Source: an uncultured Tenacibaculum sp. (GTDB lineage Bacteria > Bacteroidota > Bacteroidia > Flavobacteriales > Flavobacteriaceae). Taken from it: a stretch of DNA of 64,000 nucleotides. Position 1 is the stretch's first letter; every line of letters starts with the position of its first letter. Of this stretch, positions 38,366 through 44,955 are shown piece by piece. A program made the translations under genes and the position numbers. Under the pieces are notes generated by a model, which was not told where the DNA came from, made no database searches, and was given only the letters and a program-made list of their open reading frames with translations. The stretch covers positions 62,001 through 126,000 of the forward strand of contig CANMWK010000004.1 of NCBI GenBank assembly GCA_947501615.1, written 5' to 3'.

Positions 38366-39292
38366 TTATACTAATTCTATATTAAATTGTGTCAGTTTTT
38401 TAAAAGCTTCTAAACGATTTTGAACTTCATCTTTGGATAATTCTTCCATACGTTGTGTTCCAAATTTTTCAACACAGAAAGAAGCCAAATTAGATCCATA
38501 AATAATCGCGTTCTTCATGTTTTCGAAAGAGTAATTTCCTGTTTTAGATAAATATCCACAGAAACCTCCCGCAAAAGTATCACCTGCTCCAGTTGGATCG
38601 TAAACTTCAGCTAATGGTAAAGCTGGTGCAAAGAACATATTATCATCATTAAATAATAAAGCTCCGTGCTCTCCTTTTTTGATCACTACATATTTTGGAC
38701 CCATTTCGTGAATTTTCTTAGCAGCATTTACTAAAGAATATTCTCCACTTAATTGTCGAGCCTCTTCATCGTTGATTGTAATGACATCAATTCTCTTTAA
38801 CACTTCGTGTAAATCACTTAAAGCAATGTCCATCCAGAAATTCATTGTATCTAGAACAACTAATTTCGGACGCTCATTCATTTGATCTAAAACTGAAGCT
38901 TGTGTTAGTGGATGTAAATTTCCTAACATTACAACTTCGGCATCTTTAAATGCATCAGGTACAACTGGTGTAAAAGTTTCTAAAACATTTAGTTCTGTAA
39001 CTAAAGTATCTCTAGAGTTCATATCATTGTGATATCTTCCACTCCAAAAGAAAGTTTTACCATCTTTTACAATCTCGATACCAGTAGTATCAATTCCTTT
39101 GTTCTGCATCATATCTAAGTACGATTGAGGAAAATCTCCTCCTACTACAGATACTACTCCTGTTTCTACTCCAAATTGTGAAGCTGCTAAACCAACAAAA
39201 GTTCCCGAACCTCCTAATATTTTGTCAGTTTTACCAAAAGGTGTCTCTATTGCATCAAAGGCAACAGTTCCAACCGCTAATAGTTTACCCAT
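38366..39292 (-). CDS. PfkB-family sugar or nucleoside kinase
   Basis: 308 aa. The N-terminal LAVGTVAFDAIETPFG, the glycine pair in LGGSGTFVGLAA, and the C-terminal DPTGAGDTFAGGFCGYL with the catalytic aspartate in GAGD define the ribokinase/PfkB fold. Substrate could be ribose, adenosine or a fructose phosphate; the motifs do not decide. Next to a purF-like gene, a nucleoside or ribose role is plausible. It is divergent from sufE. Confidence 0.88.
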   Translation of the reverse strand: MGKLLAVGTVAFDAIETPFGKTDKILGGSGTFVGLAASQFGVETGVVSVVGGDFPQSYLDMMQNKGIDTTGIEIVKDGKTFFWSGRYHNDMNSRDTLVTELNVLETFTPVVPDAFKDAEVVMLGNLHPLTQASVLDQMNERPKLVVLDTMNFWMDIALSDLHEVLKRIDVITINDEEARQLSGEYSLVNAAKKIHEMGPKYVVIKKGEHGALLFNDDNMFFAPALPLAEVYDPTGAGDTFAGGFCGYLSKTGNYSFENMKNAIIYGSNLASFCVEKFGTQRMEELSKDEVQNRLEAFKKLTQFNIELV

Positions 39293-39309
39293 TTATTAAT
39301 TTTTATCAG

Positions 39310-39317
39310 TAATTTTG
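39310..39317 (+). promoter_or_regulatory. -7 box for sufE cluster
   Basis: TAATTTTG, 50 nt before the sufE ATG, in the divergent gap with the kinase gene. Confidence 0.45.
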
Positions 39318-39349
39318 CACAATAATCGCACAAAACAATTTGTAAAGTG

Positions 39350-39357
39350 CAAAAATA
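39350..39357 (-). promoter_or_regulatory. -7 box for the PfkB-like kinase
   Basis: TATTTTTG on the minus strand, 57 nt before the ATG at 39292. Confidence 0.4.
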
Positions 39358-39367
39358 GTTCTAAAAA

Positions 39368-39787
39368 ATGACTATCAAAGAAATACAAGAAGAAATTATT
39401 GATGAGTTTTCAATGTTTGAAGACTGGATGGAGCGTTATGAATATATAATTGAGCTAGGTAAATCGTTACCTATTATTGCTGATGAGTATAAACTTGATG
39501 AGAATTTAATTAAAGGATGCCAATCTAAAGTTTGGATGCATTCTGAAATTGATACAGATAAAATTAAGTTTACGGCAGATAGTGATGCTATTCTTACCAA
39601 AGGAATTGTAGCGTTATTATTACGTGTATATTCCGACCAAACGCCAAAAGCAATACTTGAAGCGGATACTAATTTTATTGATGAAATTGGATTAAAAGAA
39701 CATTTAAGTCCAACTCGTGCAAACGGATTAGTATCTATGGTTAAACAAATTAAAATGTATGCAATTGCACAGCAAGCAAGAATTTAA
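39368..39787 (+). CDS. sufE: SufE-type sulfur acceptor
   Basis: 139 aa with the fold of SufE/CsdE. The active cysteine is in LIKGCQSKVWMHSEI, and KGIVALLLRVYS and LSPTRANGLVSMVKQI follow. SufE accepts persulfide sulfur from the cysteine desulfurase SufS and passes it to the SufBCD scaffold. It heads a plus-strand run with a DUF59 protein and a DUF2480 protein, while sufBCDS are not in this window. Confidence 0.93.
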   Translation: MTIKEIQEEIIDEFSMFEDWMERYEYIIELGKSLPIIADEYKLDENLIKGCQSKVWMHSEIDTDKIKFTADSDAILTKGIVALLLRVYSDQTPKAILEADTNFIDEIGLKEHLSPTRANGLVSMVKQIKMYAIAQQARI

Positions 39788-39799
39788 TAATTAAAAACT

Positions 39800-40621
39800 A
39801 TGAAAAAATATTTTTTGTTGCTCATTATATTGATGTATATATCGTGTGATGATTCTGAGCAACCTGAACAAATAGAATTAAGCAAAGTGCCTTTAAAATC
39901 AATTAATATTGACTTTTACCAAGGTAGTGAATATTCAAAATATGAAAAAAATTATAGCTATGATGAAGACAATAGGTTAACAAGGATTGATATTATTAGT
40001 GATGAAGAACTAGTTGAATATTATATTTTTTCTTATGAAAATGATAAAATAGTTCTTATAGAATATTTTAAGCGAGATCAATTATTTGAAAAAATTGAAT
40101 TAAGTTATACTGTTGAAAACATAACAAAAATTAAAAATTCAACTCACTTATCCAGTGGAATTGTAACTTTTGAAAAAGAAATCATTTACAATTCTAATAA
40201 TAAAGTAGTGCAGGTATTTTCTACTTCAGGAAGCCCTGATTATTCTGAAATAAATGAATTTATTACAGATAATACTGTAAAACTTAATCAAACAGGAGAA
40301 TATATATCTGGTTATAGAATAGTTAAATACGACAATTTGAATAACCCATACTCTAAAATACCATATTTTAAACCTATTTTAAAACTAAATAAAAGTGTTG
40401 CTGAAGGTGTTTCTAACGGATTCTTTGAAAGACTTGGTATTGGACGCCCTAACACAAACAACGTAATAGAGCAACAAAAATTTAAGGATAATGGAGAACT
40501 GTCTTTTGTTGATACAATTGAAAACAGTTATGATGGAAATGGATATTTAGTAAAATCTTCCTTCAAAACTGGATTAGGAGGACATACTTACATTACTGAA
40601 TATTTTTATAAAGAACTTTAA
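39800..40621 (+). CDS. YD-repeat-like lipoprotein, unknown function
   Basis: 273 aa. The lipoprotein signal MKKYFLLLIILMYISC is followed by repeated Tyr-rich strands (YSYDEDNRLTRID, YIFSYENDKIVLIEYF, IIYNSNNKVVQVF, ENSYDGNGYLVKSSF) similar to YD/RHS-type or DUF4595-like repeats. It sits 12 nt after sufE and 4 nt before the DUF59 gene, interrupting a functional Fe-S cluster. Its composition is AT-rich and Lys/Asn/Glu-rich. Probably a surface lipoprotein. Confidence 0.7.
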   Translation: MKKYFLLLIILMYISCDDSEQPEQIELSKVPLKSINIDFYQGSEYSKYEKNYSYDEDNRLTRIDIISDEELVEYYIFSYENDKIVLIEYFKRDQLFEKIELSYTVENITKIKNSTHLSSGIVTFEKEIIYNSNNKVVQVFSTSGSPDYSEINEFITDNTVKLNQTGEYISGYRIVKYDNLNNPYSKIPYFKPILKLNKSVAEGVSNGFFERLGIGRPNTNNVIEQQKFKDNGELSFVDTIENSYDGNGYLVKSSFKTGLGGHTYITEYFYKEL

Positions 40622-40625
40622 TATT

Positions 40626-40946
40626 ATGACAGACGAACAATTAGAAGATTTAGGAGATAAAATCGTGAGAGTTTTAAAAACTATTTACGATCCAGAAATT
40701 CCTGTAGACATATACGAGTTAGGATTAATTTATGATGTTTTTGTATCTGAAGAAAATGATGCGAAAATTTTAATGACATTAACATCGCCTAACTGTCCTG
40801 TTGCAGAAACGTTACCTGTAGAAGTAGAAGATAAGGTAAAAACGTTAAAAGAAATTAACGATTGCGAAGTTGAAATTACTTTTGATCCTACTTGGACACG
40901 TGAAATGATGAGTGAAGAAGCCAAATTAGAATTAGGAATGTTATAG
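40626..40946 (+). CDS. DUF59/SufT-like Fe-S assembly protein
   Basis: 106 aa MIP18/DUF59 domain: IVRVLKTIYDPEIPVDIYEL, LIYDVFV and MTLTSPNCPVAETLPVEVED with the conserved cysteine, then ITFDPTWTREMMSEEAK. Related proteins (SufT, PaaD, NBP35 partners) help insert or mature Fe-S clusters. It is followed after 1 nt by the DUF2480 gene. Confidence 0.9.
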   Translation: MTDEQLEDLGDKIVRVLKTIYDPEIPVDIYELGLIYDVFVSEENDAKILMTLTSPNCPVAETLPVEVEDKVKTLKEINDCEVEITFDPTWTREMMSEEAKLELGML

Positions 40947-40947
40947 T

Positions 40948-41454
40948 ATGGCAGACGAAATTGTAAATAGAGTAGCCAACAGTAAACTAGTAACTTTTGA
41001 TCTTGAAGAGTATTATGTTGAAGGAAAGCGTGTGCTTTTCGATATTTCTGATTGGCTATTTGAAGGTTTATTACTTAAAGAAAAAGATTTTAGAGCACAT
41101 GTAAAAAATCACGATTGGTCTCAATATGAAGGTGCTTATGTAGCATTGCATTGTGCAACAGATGCTATTATTCCTTCTTGGGCATATTTATTAGTTTCAA
41201 CAGCATTACAGCCTTATGTAAATAAGGTGGTGATTGGTAATTTAGAATTATTAGAAACAGTTCTTTTTGCAGAAATTATAAATACCTTATCTTTAGACAG
41301 TTTTCAGGATAAACCTGTAATTATAAAAGGTTGCAGTACTAAACCAATTCCTGAAAGCGCATACCCACTATTAATATCAAAAATACAACCTGTGGCAAAG
41401 TCTATCATGTATGGAGAAGCTTGTTCTACAGTCCCGTTATTTAAAAAGAAGTAA
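40948..41454 (+). CDS. DUF2480 protein
   Basis: 168 aa, with VLFDISDWLFEGLLLKEKDF and PSWAYLLVSTALQPYV, and three conserved-looking cysteines (LHCATD, IKGCSTK, GEACSTV). It matches the DUF2480 family found mainly in Bacteroidota beside suf-type genes. It has no signal peptide. Function unknown, but gene order suggests Fe-S or sulfur metabolism. Confidence 0.85.
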   Translation: MADEIVNRVANSKLVTFDLEEYYVEGKRVLFDISDWLFEGLLLKEKDFRAHVKNHDWSQYEGAYVALHCATDAIIPSWAYLLVSTALQPYVNKVVIGNLELLETVLFAEIINTLSLDSFQDKPVIIKGCSTKPIPESAYPLLISKIQPVAKSIMYGEACSTVPLFKKK

Positions 41455-41470
41455 TTAATTTGTTTTAGAT

Positions 41471-42316
41471 ATGAAACGGTTTTTATGGTTTTTATGCCTT
41501 GGTCTTAGCATTAGTCTTTTTTCTCAAACAGAAAAAAAAGAGGACAGTATTCCTAAAACTTGGAAAATAAATACTAAAATTACCTTTCTATTAAATCAAT
41601 CTTCATTTTCTAATTGGACAGCTGGTGGAGCAAATACTGTAGCTGGTAATCTAAATGTTGTCCAAGATTTAAACTATAAAAAAGATAATTGGAATTGGGA
41701 TAATAAAATTATTTCTAATTATGGCTTAAGTCATGTAGACGATAAAGGTACTCGCAAAACTGACGACAGATTAGAATACAACACCCTTGTTGGTTATAAA
41801 TCTAAAAAAAATTGGTTTTTCTCTTTTGTAACGAATCTAAGAACTCAATTTACAAAAGGTTTCGATTACAAGAAAGAACCTAAAGTCGTAATTTCTGATG
41901 CTTTTTCTCCTGCATATTTAAGTTTTGGTCCTGGTATGTTATGGAAGAAGTCTAAGACAAAATATATTAATATTGCTCCTTCTACATCTCGTTTTACATT
42001 TGTTTCTGATGAGTTTTCAGGAAATTTTGGTGTAGAAGAAGGTAAAAATTCAAGTTTTAGTTTAGGTTTTAATTTATCTTCTTATTATAAATTTAATTTG
42101 GCTAAAAATATTTCTATGGAGAATATTTTTGCACTCTATTCAGATTACTTAGACAAACCTCAAAATATAGATATCGACTACCAGATCAATCTTTTAATGA
42201 AAATAAACAAGTATTTATCTACGAATTTAGGCTTCCATACTATTTTAGACGATAATGCTTCAACTAGGATTCAGTTTAAACAATTATTTGGGCTTGGATT
42301 AAATTATATTATTTAA
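41471..42316 (+). CDS. DUF3078 outer-membrane-type protein, first copy
   Basis: 281 aa. Signal peptide 1-19 (FLCLGLSISLFSQ) is followed by beta-strand-rich sequence (FLLNQSSFSNWTAGGANTVA, YKSKKNWFFSFVTNLRTQFT) ending in an aromatic-aliphatic tail LFGLGLNYII, as in small outer-membrane beta barrels. It matches the Bacteroidota DUF3078 family. A related protein follows at 42393, so this pair looks like an old tandem duplication. Confidence 0.82.
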   Translation: MKRFLWFLCLGLSISLFSQTEKKEDSIPKTWKINTKITFLLNQSSFSNWTAGGANTVAGNLNVVQDLNYKKDNWNWDNKIISNYGLSHVDDKGTRKTDDRLEYNTLVGYKSKKNWFFSFVTNLRTQFTKGFDYKKEPKVVISDAFSPAYLSFGPGMLWKKSKTKYINIAPSTSRFTFVSDEFSGNFGVEEGKNSSFSLGFNLSSYYKFNLAKNISMENIFALYSDYLDKPQNIDIDYQINLLMKINKYLSTNLGFHTILDDNASTRIQFKQLFGLGLNYII

Positions 42317-42335
42317 TTAAGTGACTTTTTAGATA

Positions 42336-42343
42336 TATCTTTG
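42336..42343 (+). promoter_or_regulatory. -7 box for the second DUF3078 gene
   Basis: TATCTTTG, 49 nt before the ATG at 42393, suggesting this copy can be expressed separately. Confidence 0.45.
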
Positions 42344-42392
42344 TCTTAAGTTCTTTAGAGACTAATATCATATAACAAAATAATTAAAAAAC

Positions 42393-43304
42393 ATGAAGAA
42401 ATTAGTTATAGCCGTAGCTTTATTAGTGAGTAGTATTTCTTTTGCTCAAACTATTGAAGAATTAAAGGCTGAAAAATCGAAAAAAGCCGCTGAGGTTGCA
42501 AAATTGCAAGGTGAGGTAGATGCATTACAATCGCAAATAGATGCTTTTCCAGGTTGGAAATTTAGTACATTCGGAACTATAGGAGCTAACTTTTCTGGCT
42601 TCAGTGATTGGTTTTCAAATGCAGTACCAAATTCTTCTGCTGGTAACATTGGTATTACGGTAAATGGTATTGCGAATTTAGATCGTGAGAAATATTTCTG
42701 GAGAAACTCTGGAAATTTAAATTTAGGTTGGGTAAAGTTAGATGATAAAAATGATCCTACTGATGATACTGACTTTAGAGGGACTACAGATGTATTTACA
42801 ATTACTTCTCTTTTTGGTTATAAATTAACTAAAACTATTGCAGTTTCTACATTAGCAGAATACAGAACTTCTTTTATTAGCAATTTTAATGACCCAGGGT
42901 ACTTAGATGTTGGGGTTGGTGCTACATGGACTCCTATTCCAGAATTAGTTGTTGTTGTTCATCCATTAAACTACAATTTTGTATTTAGTAGTGGAGGAAC
43001 TACTTTTGACTCTTCTTTAGGTGCTAAATTAGTAGCAGACTATAACAGAACTTTTGGAAAGTTTAAGTTTAGATCGAACTTCTCTACATTCCAAAGTTAT
43101 AAGTCTTCAGATTTATCAAACTGGACTTGGATAAACTCTTTAGGGTTTAACATCTGGAAAGGAATTGGAGTAGGTCTTGAAACTGGTTTAAGAAACAACA
43201 AACAAGAAACGTTTAATTCTGATCCTGTTAGCTTTTCTAGCTTAGAGAGCACGCCTTCTGTACTACAATCGTACTGGTTAGTTGGTTTAAGTTATGGATT
43301 CTAA
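42393..43304 (+). CDS. DUF3078 outer-membrane-type protein, second copy
   Basis: 303 aa. A signal peptide ending ISFAQ is followed by a short coiled coil (EELKAEKSKKAAEVAKLQGE) and then a beta-barrel-like DUF3078 region (FSTFGTIGANFSGFSDWFSN, NLNLGWVKLDDKNDPTDDTD, WTPIPELVVVVHPLNYNFVF) ending YWLVGLSYGF. The N-terminal coiled coil is absent from the first copy, so the two have diverged. A terminator follows. Confidence 0.82.
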   Translation: MKKLVIAVALLVSSISFAQTIEELKAEKSKKAAEVAKLQGEVDALQSQIDAFPGWKFSTFGTIGANFSGFSDWFSNAVPNSSAGNIGITVNGIANLDREKYFWRNSGNLNLGWVKLDDKNDPTDDTDFRGTTDVFTITSLFGYKLTKTIAVSTLAEYRTSFISNFNDPGYLDVGVGATWTPIPELVVVVHPLNYNFVFSSGGTTFDSSLGAKLVADYNRTFGKFKFRSNFSTFQSYKSSDLSNWTWINSLGFNIWKGIGVGLETGLRNNKQETFNSDPVSFSSLESTPSVLQSYWLVGLSYGF

Positions 43305-43330
43305 AAATTAGAAATTAAACAAAATAATAG

Positions 43331-43356
43331 ACCCCAAGATCACAAGTTCTTGGGGT
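43331..43356 (+). terminator. Terminator after the DUF3078 pair
   Basis: ACCCCAAGA pairs with TCTTGGGGT and a T run follows, 27 nt after the stop and 28 nt before the next start. Confidence 0.8.
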
Positions 43357-43384
43357 TTTTTTATTTTTACAAAAAAATCAAAAA

Positions 43385-44458
43385 ATGGGACTACTTATAA
43401 TTTATGGTGTATTATCAATATTTTTTTCTTTTCTATGTTCTATACTAGAAGCAGTATTACTAAGTGTTACACCAACTTTTATTAATGTAAAAAAGAAAGA
43501 AGGAAAATCTTTTGCAGCAGGATTAGAAGCACTCAAAAAAGATGTAGACAAGCCTCTAATTGCAATTTTAACACTTAATACCATAGCACATACTGTAGGC
43601 GCTATTTTAGTAGGTTCAGAGGCAGAAAATGTTTTTAAAGGTGATGAAGGAAGTGGTTTATTTAGTGGAGTGTTTATCGTTTCCGCAATTATGACGATTT
43701 TAATTTTAGTCGCTTCTGAAATTATTCCTAAAACTATTGGAGCTACGTATTGGAAATCTTTAGCTGGATTCACGACTAAATCTCTTAATATTTTAATTTT
43801 TATCTTCAAGTATCTAGGTATTATTTGGGTGTTACAATTATTTACTAAAATGTTTGGTAAAGGAGGACATGGAGAAAGTGTGCTAAGTAGAGAAGATTTT
43901 TCTGCTATGACAGAAATTGCTGAGAAAGAAGGAGTTTTTCAAGAAAGTGAAAGTAAAGTAATTAAAAATATGTTGAATTTTAAAGAAGTATCAGCAAAGC
44001 ATATTATGACACCTCGTACAGTATTAAAAACGGCTAATGCTTCTCAAACTATAAAGTCTTTCTTTGACGAAAACGCTAATTTACGTTTTTCACGCATTCC
44101 TTTGTACGCTGAGAGTAGTGATAATATAGTAGGGTATTTTTTAAAAGATCAGCTGTTAGAAGCGATAATAAGAGGTAAAGGAGAGGAAAAACTAGAAACT
44201 ATTAAAAGAAACATTATAGTTACTAAAAGAGATCTGCCAATTCCTCAACTTTTTGAAAACTTAATTGAACAAAGAGAACATATTGCTTTAGTTGTTGATG
44301 AATATGGGTCTGTAAGTGGTTTGGTGACTCAAGAAGATGTTATTGAAACTTTGCTTGGTTTAGAAATTATGGATGAAAGTGATAATGTTGCCGACCTTCA
44401 AAACTTAGCTAGAAAAAGCTGGGAACAAAGAGCAAAAAGATTAGGCATTATAGAATAA
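43385..44458 (+). CDS. CNNM/DUF21 and CBS-domain membrane protein
   Basis: 357 aa. The N-terminal DUF21 membrane domain has four hydrophobic segments (1-150; FLCSILEAVLLSVTPTFINV, NTIAHTVGAILVGSEA, ASEIIPKTIGATYW). Two CBS domains (about 200-330; HIMTPRTVL, ALVVDEYGSVSGLVTQEDV) follow. The C-terminal CorC/HlyC domain of longer members is missing, so this is a short form. Relatives transport Mg2+ or Co2+ or act as hemolysin-like proteins. Confidence 0.9.
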   Translation: MGLLIIYGVLSIFFSFLCSILEAVLLSVTPTFINVKKKEGKSFAAGLEALKKDVDKPLIAILTLNTIAHTVGAILVGSEAENVFKGDEGSGLFSGVFIVSAIMTILILVASEIIPKTIGATYWKSLAGFTTKSLNILIFIFKYLGIIWVLQLFTKMFGKGGHGESVLSREDFSAMTEIAEKEGVFQESESKVIKNMLNFKEVSAKHIMTPRTVLKTANASQTIKSFFDENANLRFSRIPLYAESSDNIVGYFLKDQLLEAIIRGKGEEKLETIKRNIIVTKRDLPIPQLFENLIEQREHIALVVDEYGSVSGLVTQEDVIETLLGLEIMDESDNVADLQNLARKSWEQRAKRLGIIE

Positions 44459-44484
44459 TTAATCGTCAGATCGACATAAAAATA

Positions 44485-44512
44485 AAAACGTTATCAATCT
44501 TGATAGCGTTTT
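44485..44512 (+). terminator. Terminator after the CNNM/CBS gene
   Basis: AAAACGTTATCA with TGATAGCGTTTT (one G-T pair), loop ATCT, then a T run. Confidence 0.75.
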
Positions 44513-44611
44513 TTTATGGGTTCTTTTTAGATCATTAGCATTTTACGGAAATTAAAAATTACTTATTTTCAAGTAGGAGGCTCTAGCTTTTGAGATTTAA
44601 ATCTTTGAGCT

Positions 44612-44715
44612 AATGAACTGCTCTGATACAAGCATACGAGATGTCTAATTGAAAATTTTATAACTTTCGATACAAGTATTGGGGAATTAAACCCTTCGCT
44701 ATTGCCCTGCGATTA
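44612..44715. repeat. About 103-bp interspersed repeat, copy B
   Basis: Same orientation as copy A (21261-21363), about 85% identical by eye; the stretch GTATTGGGGAATTAAACCCT is identical in both. Confidence 0.85.
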
Positions 44716-44830
44716 AAGTTACTTTACTAGTACTTAAAAACTGATTCTAAAACATCTTAAATAGCTAGTTAGAAATACAATTTATGATATATAATATTCA
44801 GTAAATAGAACAAAGTAACACGTCAACAGA

Positions 44831-44879
44831 ATTGACAATTTTGATAACTTTATATTCTTATCCTGAATTCACGTTAAAT
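44831..44879. repeat. 50-bp interspersed repeat, copy 2
   Basis: Second copy of the 13611-13660 element, with ATTGACAATTTTGATAACTT identical except for length at the edge. Confidence 0.85.
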
Positions 44880-44902
44880 ACTAGCATTAACTAATTACAA
44901 AA

Positions 44903-44933
44903 AAATCCTGTGCAATAGATATGCACAGGATTT
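44903..44933 (-). terminator. Terminator of the first receptor gene
   Basis: AAATCCTGTGCA pairs with TGCACAGGATTT over a 7-nt loop, T-rich on the minus strand, 23 nt after the receptor stop. Confidence 0.85.
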
Positions 44934-44955
44934 AAAATAATATTGTTAACTATTC

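Larger units (their letters stand above)
44459..44955. other. Gene-free region with two repeats and two terminators
   Basis: Between the CNNM gene and the first receptor stop there is no credible frame. It holds a plus-strand terminator (44485-44512), repeat copy B (44612-44715), the 50-bp repeat copy 2 (44831-44879) and the receptor terminator (44903-44933). Confidence 0.8.
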
